Assembly (NCBI GenBank): GCA_035530275.1
Contig: DATKVC010000019.1
Coordinates: 248,001 to 312,000, forward strand
Length of the DNA stretch: 64,000 nt
Source: CAIJMU01 sp035530275
Lineage (GTDB): Bacteria; Spirochaetota; Spirochaetia; Treponematales; Rectinemataceae
Direction: 5' to 3'
Both the position numbers and the translations under genes were made by a program. Shown here piece by piece: positions 16,672 through 24,898 of this stretch. Under the pieces are notes generated by a model. It worked only from the letters and a program-made list of their open reading frames with translations. It had not been told where the DNA came from and made no database searches. Numbering within the stretch: the first letter of the stretch is position 1; every line of letters starts with the position of its first letter.

Positions 16672-18585
16672 ATGGCTGATACCGTAGCTAGGATGTTTCT
16701 CGAGGTTGTGCGTCGCCAGCCAGACCTGCCGGCACAATATTCCAAGGGTAAGGCCGGAACCTTCGAACCGATCAGTTATGCCGATCTTCACGAGAAATCG
16801 AAGGCCATAGCGGCGAGCCTCCTCGAACTGGGGGTCGCCCGAGGCGACAAGATCGGCCTCATTTCCGACAACCGCGCCGAATGGCTGGCCATCGACCTGG
16901 CCGGCCAAGGCATCGGCGTGGCCGACGTGCCTCGGGGCTGCGACGCCACCGAGCAGGAGATCCGCTACATCCTTTCGTGGAGCGAGTGCCGGATGGCCTT
17001 CCTCGAAAACGACCGCCAACTCAAGAAGGTATTCGCTTCGAGGGCCGCCCTGCCACTGCTCTCTACCATAATCATGATCGACGACCCCGAGGCGACAACC
17101 AAGGCTGAGGCGGAAAAGGCCGGGGTGAAGATCTTGCTCTGGGCGGAATTCCTCGCCGCGGGGAAGGCGCGGCTCGCCGCAAAGCCCGGCGAATTCGAAG
17201 CCGAAATCGCCAAGGGCAGGACCGACGAAATCGCCACCATCATCTATACCTCGGGGACCACGGGGGATCCCAAGGGAGTCGTCCTCACCAACGCGAATTT
17301 CGTCTACCAAGCCGCGGCCGTCGTTCCCGAGATCATCCATGTGAAGCCGGGCGATATTTTCATGTCCGTGTTGCCGATCTGGCATTCCTTCGAGCGCATC
17401 GTCACCTATGTAGCCGTCGCAGCCGGGGCCGGCATCGCCTACTCGAAGCCCATAGGCGCGGTGATGCTGCCCGATCTCGCCGCGATTCGCCCTCACTACT
17501 TCCCCTCGGTGCCCCGAATCTGGGAATCGGTGATGGACGGGGTCTATCGGAACATCCGCCAGAAGGGCGGCATCAGCAAGGTTCTCTTCGAATTCTTCCT
17601 GGGAGTCGGCGGAACCCACGCCTGGGCCAAGAACGCGCTCAAGGGCCGGCTCCCGGAATTCCACGCGCGCTCTCGGCTCGTCGATGTCCTCGCGGCGATC
17701 CTGCCTTGGCTCCTTCTTTCCCCCGTGGCGGCCCTGGGCGACCTCCTCGTCTTCGGCAAGATCAAGGAAAAGCTCGGCGGCCGTTTCATCGCGGGCATAT
17801 CGGGGGGCGGGGCCCTCCCCCCGGCCGTCGATCACTTTTTCGCCGCCATCGGCGTCCTCATCCTCGAAGGCTACGGCCTGACCGAGGCGGCGCCCCTCAT
17901 CAGCGTCCGTCCCCAGGATTGCCCCAAGCCGGGCACCATCGGCCCGCCCATCCCCGGCACGGAGCTCCGCATCGTCGACGAGCAGGGCAAGGACCTCGGC
18001 TGGGGCCACAAGGGCCTGATCCTCATCCGCGGCCCCCAGGTCATGCAGGGCTATTACAAACGCCCCGACCTGACCGCAAAGGTGATTCGCGAAGGCGGCT
18101 GGCTCGACACCGGCGATCTCGGCATGACGACCAGGCAGGGCGAGATCGCCATCACCGGACGCGCCAAGGACACGATCGTCCTTCTCGGCGGCGAGAATAT
18201 CGAACCCCTGCCCATCGAGCAGAAGCTCTGCGAAAGCCAATACATCCAGACCGCGGTCGTTCTCGGCCAGGATATGAAATATCTCGCGGCCCTCATCGTC
18301 CCGAACGAGGAGACGGTCACAGCCTGGGCCAAGGAGAACACCGTCCCCATCGAGGACTACGAAACCCTCATCAAGCAGCCCGAGGTGATCGAGCTCATCG
18401 ACGGGGAGGTCTACGAACTGGTGTCGGCGAAAAACGGCTTCAAAAGCTTCGAGCGGCTCTTCCGCTTCACCCTCCTCCCCCATCCCTTCGAGGTGGGCAA
18501 GGAGCTGTCGGCCAAGCAGGAAGTCAAGCGCCACGCGATCAACACCATCTATGCGAAGGAGATCGCGGCCCTCTTCAAGGCATGA
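16672..18585 (+). CDS. Long-chain acyl-CoA synthetase (AMP-forming)
   Basis: A 637-residue ANL-superfamily enzyme. The AMP-binding P-loop is YTSGTTGDPKGV (near residue 192), followed by the acyl-pocket motif YGLTEAAP (near residue 401) and the adenylate motif LDTGDLG. The hinge region reads ITGRAKDTIVL. Its length and order match bacterial and eukaryotic-like long-chain fatty-acyl-CoA ligases, which activate fatty acids for phospholipid synthesis or oxidation. A G-rich ribosome site (AAGGGGGGGG) precedes ATG 16672. It is a single-gene unit with its own promoter and terminator. Confidence 0.93.
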   Translation: MADTVARMFLEVVRRQPDLPAQYSKGKAGTFEPISYADLHEKSKAIAASLLELGVARGDKIGLISDNRAEWLAIDLAGQGIGVADVPRGCDATEQEIRYILSWSECRMAFLENDRQLKKVFASRAALPLLSTIIMIDDPEATTKAEAEKAGVKILLWAEFLAAGKARLAAKPGEFEAEIAKGRTDEIATIIYTSGTTGDPKGVVLTNANFVYQAAAVVPEIIHVKPGDIFMSVLPIWHSFERIVTYVAVAAGAGIAYSKPIGAVMLPDLAAIRPHYFPSVPRIWESVMDGVYRNIRQKGGISKVLFEFFLGVGGTHAWAKNALKGRLPEFHARSRLVDVLAAILPWLLLSPVAALGDLLVFGKIKEKLGGRFIAGISGGGALPPAVDHFFAAIGVLILEGYGLTEAAPLISVRPQDCPKPGTIGPPIPGTELRIVDEQGKDLGWGHKGLILIRGPQVMQGYYKRPDLTAKVIREGGWLDTGDLGMTTRQGEIAITGRAKDTIVLLGGENIEPLPIEQKLCESQYIQTAVVLGQDMKYLAALIVPNEETVTAWAKENTVPIEDYETLIKQPEVIELIDGEVYELVSAKNGFKSFERLFRFTLLPHPFEVGKELSAKQEVKRHAINTIYAKEIAALFKA

Positions 18586-18615
18586 AAAACCTCCGGCTAA
18601 AACCGGAGGTTTTTT
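18585..18615 (+). terminator. Strong rho-independent terminator (A- and T-flanked)
   Basis: AAAACCTCCGG (18586-18596) and CCGGAGGTTTT (18603-18613) form an 11-bp stem with loop CTAAAA, followed by further T. The A-tract on the other side lets it also act for the minus-strand gene ending at 18658. Confidence 0.9.
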
Positions 18616-18657
18616 CCGCCGCGCTTCGCAGGTCCTCCGCGGGGCGCGGCCTTTTTG

Positions 18658-19524
18658 TCAGTACTCTATTTCGACGTTGCCGGAGATGCTCTTGGCGTGG
18701 AAGCGCCGCCCGCCCTTGCCGATGGTGAGGGCCGTGCGTCGCGGGCCGGCGGCTGAGCCGATTTCGCCGGAGGGCACGTAGAGGCGTCCGGAAAGGGTCT
18801 CGGCCCTGAGTTCGAGATCGGCCCCGTCGAGGTTGAGGTTGATGTGGCCGCTCGAGGTGGCGATGTCCCCGCCGCCGAAGGCTCCTGTCGCCTCGACTTC
18901 TATGTCGCCCGAATTGGTCTGCACCATGACGCGACCGGCGGGGCGGACGACGTCGATCTCCCCGGACTTCGTCTCGAGATTGAGTTCGCCGGGAGAGTCT
19001 TCGACCTCGATGTCGCCGGTGACGCTCTTCGCGATGAGACGAACCTTGATGCCCTGGCAGCTGATCTTGCCCGAGGTCGAACGGAGTTCGGCATGGGCGA
19101 TGTTTTCGACGGCAATGTCGCCGGCGAGGCAGAGGACTTCCGCCGACTCGGCGTCGCGGGCCCTGATCCTGCCGGACTCCGACTCGACGAGGAGGCCGAT
19201 GCCGGGAACGTGGACGTGGACGTCGCCTTCGCGGGTGTGGATCTCGAGATCGCGAATAGTCGAGGGGACCCTGATGCGGAGGGCCGAGACTTCGATTCCG
19301 TCATTTCCTGGCCCGAGGACGAGAAGGCCCTCGACCCTTCGCAGGGAGGGGGTCCAGGCAGCGAGGGCCTCGCTCGGCCCCTGCAGCTCGATTTCGATCC
19401 GGACATGGCCGTTGTCGGAACCCAGGGCGGAAAGATCGGCCTTCGGGAAGCGGAGAACGAGGCGTTCGGCACCCTCGAGGGCAAGCTCCGAGCGATAGAG
19501 CCCCGGGGCGCGGGCGTCGGACAT
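18658..19524 (-). CDS. DUF4097-type beta-strand-repeat protein
   Basis: A 288-residue protein built of short repeats such as SGKISCQGIKV, TGDIEVEDSP, SGEIDVVRPAG, SGDIEVEATG and SGHINLNLDGA. Their regular (S/T)G.I.(V/L) pattern is that of the DUF4097/DUF4098 right-handed beta-helix-like adhesin domain. There is no signal peptide, so the location is uncertain. ATG 19524 has GGAGG five bases upstream; ATG 19542 is a weaker alternative. It is divergent from the ABC-transporter operon beginning at 19683, where such repeat proteins are often neighbours of PadR/winged-helix regulators. Confidence 0.82.
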   Translation of the reverse strand: MSDARAPGLYRSELALEGAERLVLRFPKADLSALGSDNGHVRIEIELQGPSEALAAWTPSLRRVEGLLVLGPGNDGIEVSALRIRVPSTIRDLEIHTREGDVHVHVPGIGLLVESESGRIRARDAESAEVLCLAGDIAVENIAHAELRSTSGKISCQGIKVRLIAKSVTGDIEVEDSPGELNLETKSGEIDVVRPAGRVMVQTNSGDIEVEATGAFGGGDIATSSGHINLNLDGADLELRAETLSGRLYVPSGEIGSAAGPRRTALTIGKGGRRFHAKSISGNVEIEY

Positions 19525-19617
19525 CGGCACCTCCAAAACCATTTCGGTGGATATCGTAAAAAGCGGCGTACCTTATCACGGAAGTCTTGACTTGGACAAT
19601 GGAATATGGAAGGGGAC

Positions 19618-19645
19618 TGGACTTTTACAAAAAATGGGCTATAAT
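19618..19645 (+). promoter_or_regulatory. Promoter of the membrane protein-regulator-ABC transporter operon
   Basis: A perfect TATAAT at 19640-19645 with TGGACT (19618-19623) sixteen bases upstream. It is the best -10 element in the window and is followed within nine bases by a palindromic operator. Confidence 0.7.
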
Positions 19646-19653
19646 GCTAACTA

Positions 19654-19668
19654 GTTTACATGGTAAAC
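19654..19668 (+). promoter_or_regulatory. Palindromic operator GTTTAC-ATG-GTAAAC
   Basis: A perfect 6-3-6 inverted repeat located just downstream of the -10, covering roughly +2 to +16. Its position suits a repressor blocking initiation. The obvious candidate ligand is the winged-helix protein encoded second in the same operon. Confidence 0.7.
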
Positions 19669-19682
19669 CATCGGAGGAAAGC

Positions 19683-20366
19683 ATGACAACCGAAGAGCTG
19701 GAAGAACTAAAATCCGATCTTCGCATCGTCCGCGAGGCGATAGACAAGCATCGTCCCCTTCTGCGCGACGTCGCCTCCTCCAATTTCCTCGCCGTCATAT
19801 CCCTGCCCTTCGCCCTGCTGTTCCTCGGCTTCGGCATCGGTACCCAGGTCCTGATAGACACGCGGGGGGGCTTTGACGCGCTTCCCGGCTGGTGGCGGGT
19901 CCTGTTTTGGATCGCGGCCTTCCTCACGGTCGTCGGGGGCGGCATCATCAAGATCTTCTTTTTCAACAAAAGAGCCTCGGAGGTCGGAACGGGCCTGCGG
20001 GAGGTCATGTTCGCCTTTTGGGGCAGAGAATGGATTCACCTTGTGCTCTCGAGCCTGGTCGTTTTCTCCTGCGTTTCCGCCTTTGCCCTGCTCAACGGCC
20101 ATCCTTGGTACGTGCTCCCGGCCTTTTCGATCTGGTACGGCATCTATATCAACATCATCGCCATCGTCGTGCGAAGGCTCGAATACTACGCCGCGGGCTG
20201 GTTCGGGGTGGCCGCCGGCGCGCTTTCGCTCTTTACCATCGAAAACGCGCCCTGGCTCTGGCTCGGGGTCCTCATCGGCGGCGTCCTCCTCCTTTTCGGC
20301 ATCCTCGGCCTCCTTCCGCAAAGGGGCGAGCCGGCCGGCCGACACAAGACGGGGGCGACGGGGTGA
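19683..20366 (+). CDS. Polytopic inner-membrane protein, first gene of ABC operon
   Basis: A 227-residue protein with a charged helical N-terminus (MTTEELEELKSDLRIVREAI) and about six predicted transmembrane helices. I recognise no catalytic motif. Its stop overlaps the GTG start of the winged-helix regulator. Small polytopic proteins frequently precede PF13601-type regulators, and it may sense membrane state or sequester the regulator; that is inference. GGAGG precedes ATG 19683 by five bases; upstream in-frame starts fall inside the promoter and operator. Confidence 0.82.
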   Translation: MTTEELEELKSDLRIVREAIDKHRPLLRDVASSNFLAVISLPFALLFLGFGIGTQVLIDTRGGFDALPGWWRVLFWIAAFLTVVGGGIIKIFFFNKRASEVGTGLREVMFAFWGREWIHLVLSSLVVFSCVSAFALLNGHPWYVLPAFSIWYGIYINIIAIVVRRLEYYAAGWFGVAAGALSLFTIENAPWLWLGVLIGGVLLLFGILGLLPQRGEPAGRHKTGATG

Positions 20367-20740
20367 CTCCAAGCGCGATCGCCGGGCTGGGGCTCGATCG
20401 CGTCATCCACGAGCGGGCCCGTCTCGTCATCCTCTCCTATCTCGCCGCCTCGAGCGACCGGGAGGTGCCCTTTACCGAACTTCGCGACGAGCTGGGCATG
20501 ACGGCGGGAAATCTGTCCATACAACTCAAGGTGCTGACCGACGCGGGCTTCGTCCGCATCGACAAACGCTACAAGGATCGTAGACCCTTTACGGGCGCGA
20601 CCCTCACGGCCGAGGGCAGCCTGGCCCTTTCGGCCTACCTCCGCGAGATCGAAATCCTCATCGGTTCGATCCGCGGCGGCCTGAAGCAGCCATCCGAGGA
20701 TGGCGCGACTTCCGAAGGAGGAGCAGATGGCGGTTCTTGA
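20363..20740 (+). CDS. Winged-helix transcriptional regulator (PF13601-like)
   Basis: A 125-residue DNA-binding protein. HERARLVILSYLAASSDREV and FTELRDELGMTAGNLSIQLKVL form the helix-turn-helix, and AGFVRIDKRYKDRRPFTGA is the wing, as in ArsR/MarR-like PF13601 proteins that act as dimers. The start is GTG 20363 inside GTGA, overlapping the previous stop. It overlaps the ABC ATPase gene by 14 bases. It probably autoregulates the operon through the palindrome at 19654-19668. Confidence 0.88.
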   Translation: MTPSAIAGLGLDRVIHERARLVILSYLAASSDREVPFTELRDELGMTAGNLSIQLKVLTDAGFVRIDKRYKDRRPFTGATLTAEGSLALSAYLREIEILIGSIRGGLKQPSEDGATSEGGADGGS

Positions 20741-21530
20741 ACTTTCGAAGGTGGCGCGTATCTACCGCAAGGGCGAGAACGAGGTGCGGGCCCTCGACGG
20801 CGTCGATCTCTCTATCGAGGCGGGGGAATTCCTCGCGATCGTGGGCCCCTCGGGCTCGGGCAAGACGACGATGCTCAACATTCTCGGCTGCCTCGACTCG
20901 CCCACTTCGGGAACCATAGTCTATGACGGCACCGATCTCCACGGCCTCGACGAGAAGGCGCTTTCGGCTTACAGGCGGGACCGCATCAGCTTCGTCTTCC
21001 AGTCCTACAATCTGATACCAGTGCTGACGGTCCGCGAAAACGTGGAGCTTCCCCTTGTGATCGAAGCGCGAGCTCTCGGCCGCGGCGGCAGCCGAGGCCG
21101 CGGCGACAAGGGCAAGGGAGCCGGGCGAACCGACGCGGAGATCAAGGCCCTGGCTCTCGAGATGATCGAGGCCGTGGGTCTCTCCGACAAGGCCGACCGC
21201 TTTCCTCGCGAGATTTCCGGCGGCCAGGAGCAGCGGGTCGCCATCGCCAGGGCCCTGGTCAAGAAACCCCTGGTGGTGTTGGCCGACGAACCGACGGCCA
21301 ACCTTGACTCCCATACGGCCGGCGAGATACTCGACCTCATGCGCGACATCAACGAGAAGAAAGGCGCGACCTTCATCTTTTCGACCCACGACCGTCTGGT
21401 GATGGATAGAGCCCGCCGCATCGTCACCCTCCACGACGGCAAAATCGTGAGCGACACGGCCTCCCCCAAGGCGATCGATGATTCCGCTCCTGGCGGAATC
21501 ATCGGCACGACCTCCCACAGGAGGTCGTGA
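20727..21530 (+). CDS. ABC transporter ATP-binding protein, LolD/MacB type
   Basis: A 267-residue ATPase of the type-VII (LolD/MacB/FtsE) group: Walker A GPSGSGKT near residue 42, Q-loop FVFQSYNLIP, signature SGGQEQR near 165, Walker B VVLADEPTANLD near 185 and H-loop STHD. An unusual Gly/Arg-rich insertion (RGGSRGRGDKGKGAGR) of about 20 residues lies between the Q-loop and the signature. GGAGG precedes ATG 20727. It is followed with a one-base overlap by its FtsX-type permease. Confidence 0.94.
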   Translation: MAVLELSKVARIYRKGENEVRALDGVDLSIEAGEFLAIVGPSGSGKTTMLNILGCLDSPTSGTIVYDGTDLHGLDEKALSAYRRDRISFVFQSYNLIPVLTVRENVELPLVIEARALGRGGSRGRGDKGKGAGRTDAEIKALALEMIEAVGLSDKADRFPREISGGQEQRVAIARALVKKPLVVLADEPTANLDSHTAGEILDLMRDINEKKGATFIFSTHDRLVMDRARRIVTLHDGKIVSDTASPKAIDDSAPGGIIGTTSHRRS

Positions 21531-22789
21531 TGGGAACCCTCTGGAAAATCGCCCTGCGCAACGTGTTCCGACACGGTCGCAGGACGGCCATCACGGCCGT
21601 TGTCATGATGATGGGAATCGGTTTCTACATCGTCTATGACGCCGTAATCGCCGGAATGGACAGACTCGCCATCGACACGATGGTTCACTACACGACGAGC
21701 TATCTCAAGGTGCAAACCCCGGCCTACGTGGCAGACGAGACAGGCACTCCCCTGGATTTCGGCATCCCCGATCCGGAAGGGACGGCGGCCACGATTCGGA
21801 AGGCGGCGCCTTCGCTCACTGGCGTCACGCCGCGTACCCTCTTCGTCGGCCAGGCCTCGAACTACGTGGACGCCGAGCCGGTGCTCTGCGCGGTCGTCGA
21901 CCCGGCGCGCGACGCGCAGGTCTTCGACCTCGCCGCCAATATCACGAAGGGCGCCTGGCTCTCCGCCGCGGGAAGCCGGCGCAACGCCGTCGTCATCTCG
22001 GCCGACCTCTCCCGCGATCTCGGGCTCGAAGTGGGAGGGACCATCGTGCTCTCCGCGAGAACGGTCTACGATAATGACAATGCGGATGAATTCACGATCG
22101 TGGGCATCGCCGATCCCGGCCTGAGCCTTTCGGCCAAGCTCTACATGAACTACGCCGACGCGAAGGTCTTTCTCGGCGACAGCCTTCCCGTCACCGAGCT
22201 CGACGCCTCGGCGCCCCGCGCCCCGAATCTCGACCTGGAGCTAAGCTCCTCCGCGGCGGCGGCCACGGCCGTGCGGGCCGCCCTCCCCTCCCTGAACGCC
22301 CAACCCATCGGCGATTCGGCCAAGGACTATCTCGCCATCCGCAACAGCAAGGAGAAGGGTTCCTTCATGATCGTCCTCGTGATCCTCCTGATCGCCGCCG
22401 TGGGAATCGTCAACACGATCCTGATGAGCGTGTACTCGAGGGTCCGCGAAATCGGCGTTCTCCGCGCCTACGGCATGACGGCGAAGGACATCAAGAAGCT
22501 CTTCGTCCGCGAGGGCCTGATCATCGGGGCCATCGGTAGCCTCGCCGGCCTCGCGCTGGGCGGTGGCCTTGTAGCCTGGCTCCACACAAGGGGCATGAGT
22601 CTCGGAGCGATGTTCAAGGGCCTCGATCTCGGCGCCTTCCCCGCCAACGGGCTGCTCTATGCCGAGTGGCGACCCTCCGCCTTCGCGATCGGCCTTGTCT
22701 TCGGCCTCGTGGCTTCCTGGCTCGCCGCGCGGAGTCCCGCCAAGCGGGCGGCCCGCCTCGAGCCGACCGACGCCCTGCATTTCGTCTGA
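21530..22789 (+). CDS. FtsX/LolC-E-type ABC permease (first)
   Basis: A 419-residue permease with one N-terminal transmembrane helix, a periplasmic MacB-type core domain of about 240 residues and three C-terminal transmembrane helices (VILLIAAVGIVNTILMSVYS starts the FtsX domain). The REIGVLRAYGMT segment is the conserved cytoplasmic coupling helix. AGGAGG precedes ATG 21530, which overlaps the previous stop (TGATG). Such permeases do not pump lipids across but pull or push periplasmic substrates. Confidence 0.92.
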   Translation: MGTLWKIALRNVFRHGRRTAITAVVMMMGIGFYIVYDAVIAGMDRLAIDTMVHYTTSYLKVQTPAYVADETGTPLDFGIPDPEGTAATIRKAAPSLTGVTPRTLFVGQASNYVDAEPVLCAVVDPARDAQVFDLAANITKGAWLSAAGSRRNAVVISADLSRDLGLEVGGTIVLSARTVYDNDNADEFTIVGIADPGLSLSAKLYMNYADAKVFLGDSLPVTELDASAPRAPNLDLELSSSAAAATAVRAALPSLNAQPIGDSAKDYLAIRNSKEKGSFMIVLVILLIAAVGIVNTILMSVYSRVREIGVLRAYGMTAKDIKKLFVREGLIIGAIGSLAGLALGGGLVAWLHTRGMSLGAMFKGLDLGAFPANGLLYAEWRPSAFAIGLVFGLVASWLAARSPAKRAARLEPTDALHFV

Positions 22790-22800
22790 GGAGGCTGCAA

Positions 22801-24042
22801 TTGAAACTATCAACCATGGCGCTGCGCAATCTTGGAAGGAACAAGCGCAGGACCATACTCAGCGGGCTCTCGGTCGCCATAGCCATGATGGCCGTCATGT
22901 TCATGAACGGCTTCGTCAACGGCCTCATGGACAACCTCGTCCGCAACGCGCTCAAGAACGATCTCGGCCACATCAACGTGACCACCGAGGAATACCGGGC
23001 CAAAGAGAAGTTCATGCCCGTGACGGACTACATCAGGGATGCCGACAAGGTGGCCTCGACCATAGAGTCGATGCCCGGCCTCAAAGGCAAGGTGACCCTG
23101 GTCGAGGAGAGGATCCGCTTCGGCGTCCTCCTCTCCTCGGGGCCCAAGACAAAGCAGGCCATCTGCATCGCGGGCGATCCCGAAAAGGAGAAATCCCTCC
23201 TCATGCTCGACCGCAATGTCCGCGACGGGGCCTATCTTTCGGCACCCGGCGATGCCCTCATCGGAGCGGGCGTGGCCAAGGATCTCGGCCTCAAGGTCGG
23301 CGACACGCTCAGGGTGGTGACGCAAAGGGCCGACTACGGTCTCGGCTTCAAGAAGTTCCGCGTTTCGGGCATCTTTCTCACCAACGTCAATTCCCTCGAT
23401 GGAAGCCTTTTCCAGGTGAGCCTCGCCGACGCCCGCGACCTCCTCGGCATGGACGGCGGCGCGAGCCAGATCATCGTAATGCTCAATAATCACAAGCTCT
23501 CCCAAAAGGACGCGCCCCTCGTCGCCGCCGACCTCCGGAAGGCGGGATTCGCCGGTCTTTCGGTCCAGCCCTGGCAGGATGGAGGCGGGGTCGTGTCCCT
23601 CCTCCCCCTCGTCGATGTCATCTACAACTGGATCTACGTGATCGTCGCCTTCCTCGGTGCCTTCGTCATCGCCAATGTCATGATGATGGTGATACTCGAG
23701 CGGAAAAAGGAAATAGGCATGCTGAAGGCCATGGGCATGCCGCGGAGGGAGATACTCTATCTCTTCCTCCTCGAGGGCAGCATGCTCGGCGCCATCGGAT
23801 CGGCCGTGGGGGTAGCCCTTGGTTACGCCCTCGATCTTTTGTTCTCGGTGGTGGGGATCGATTTCAGCTCGGCCATGGCGAGCTTTTCCTGGCCCTTGGA
23901 CAACACTATCTACGCGGCCGCCGACCCCCTGGCCGCCCTGGCCCTCTTCGCCCTCGGCGTCGTCGTGGCCGCCATCATCGCCTTCCTCCCCTCGCGGAGC
24001 GCGGCCAGGATGGACCCGATAGAAGCCATCAGGTCGGCATAA
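22801..24042 (+). CDS. FtsX/LolC-E-type ABC permease (second)
   Basis: A 413-residue homologue with the same topology; RKKEIGMLKAMGMPRREIL is the coupling helix and SRSAARMDPIEAIRS the conserved end. Two different permeases with one ATPase suggest a LolCDE-like heteromeric complex. The start is TTG 22801, supported by GAGGAGG seven bases upstream; ATG 22816 is an alternative that would remove the N-terminal KLST. Confidence 0.92.
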   Translation: MKLSTMALRNLGRNKRRTILSGLSVAIAMMAVMFMNGFVNGLMDNLVRNALKNDLGHINVTTEEYRAKEKFMPVTDYIRDADKVASTIESMPGLKGKVTLVEERIRFGVLLSSGPKTKQAICIAGDPEKEKSLLMLDRNVRDGAYLSAPGDALIGAGVAKDLGLKVGDTLRVVTQRADYGLGFKKFRVSGIFLTNVNSLDGSLFQVSLADARDLLGMDGGASQIIVMLNNHKLSQKDAPLVAADLRKAGFAGLSVQPWQDGGGVVSLLPLVDVIYNWIYVIVAFLGAFVIANVMMMVILERKKEIGMLKAMGMPRREILYLFLLEGSMLGAIGSAVGVALGYALDLLFSVVGIDFSSAMASFSWPLDNTIYAAADPLAALALFALGVVVAAIIAFLPSRSAARMDPIEAIRSA

Positions 24043-24051
24043 GGAGATTGT

Positions 24052-24867
24052 ATGCGTTATTTGAAACTATCCGCCAGATTGCTCGCCGCGGCTATGGCGG
24101 CAACCTTGGCCGCGGCCTTCGCCGCTGCGCAGGGCGCCGTCCCCGCCGCGCCCGGCGGCTCCCTCGCCGGCGCGCCCTCCGCCGACGCACTCCTCGCGCG
24201 GCTCGACGCCAACGAGTCCTTCAGGTCCATTCGCTACACCGGCCGTATGGAGATCACCATCGGCGGAGAGACCCGCGAGAAGGATATGACGGCCGTGGCC
24301 ATCGCCGGCTCCGCTGGCGGGGGGTCGGACAAGGCCCTCATCGAGTTCACCAACCCGGAGGATCGCGGCATCCGCTACCTCAAGCTCGGCAAGGATCTCT
24401 GGATGTACTTTCCGAAGGAGCAGGACACGGTGAAGATCTCGGGCCACCTCCTCAAAGAGGGCCTCATGGGCTCCGACGTCTCCTACGAGGACGCCCTCGA
24501 ATCCTCCGATTTCAAGGCGAAATACTCGGCCTCGGTGATCGGGAGCGACGAGGTCGACGGACGAAAGACCTGGATTCTGGAGCTCAAGGCGAAGGTGCCG
24601 ACAGCGAGCTACGACCGCCGCGTGATGTGGATAGACGCCGAGCGCTTCGTCCAGCTCAAGGAAGAGATGTACGCGAAGTCGGGCATGCTCCTCAAGACCT
24701 CGACGACTCTCGCCGTGCAGCGGATCGGCGACCGTTGGTACGGGACCTCCGTGGCCATGGAATCGAAGCTCCGCAAGAATACTAAGACGACCTTTACAAT
24801 GCAGAAGATCGAGCTCGACGTGCCGCTCGACTCGAAGCAGTTCACGATGGCTGCCCTGACCAGGTAG
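24052..24867 (+). CDS. Outer-membrane lipoprotein-sorting protein family (LolA-like, COG2834)
   Basis: A 271-residue secreted protein with a signal peptide (hydrophobic Ala-rich segment, residues 8-27). The remainder fits the COG2834 LolA/LppX-like half-barrel that carries lipids or lipoproteins: FRSIRYTGRMEITIGG, FTNPEDRGIRYLKLGKDLW and FPKEQDTVKISGH. It lies nine bases after the second permease, so the ABC complex probably hands a hydrophobic cargo to it in the periplasm. GGAGA precedes ATG 24052. Confidence 0.88.
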   Translation: MRYLKLSARLLAAAMAATLAAAFAAAQGAVPAAPGGSLAGAPSADALLARLDANESFRSIRYTGRMEITIGGETREKDMTAVAIAGSAGGGSDKALIEFTNPEDRGIRYLKLGKDLWMYFPKEQDTVKISGHLLKEGLMGSDVSYEDALESSDFKAKYSASVIGSDEVDGRKTWILELKAKVPTASYDRRVMWIDAERFVQLKEEMYAKSGMLLKTSTTLAVQRIGDRWYGTSVAMESKLRKNTKTTFTMQKIELDVPLDSKQFTMAALTR

Positions 24868-24898
24868 CGATTCCACGGACGGCAAAATGAGGGTTACC

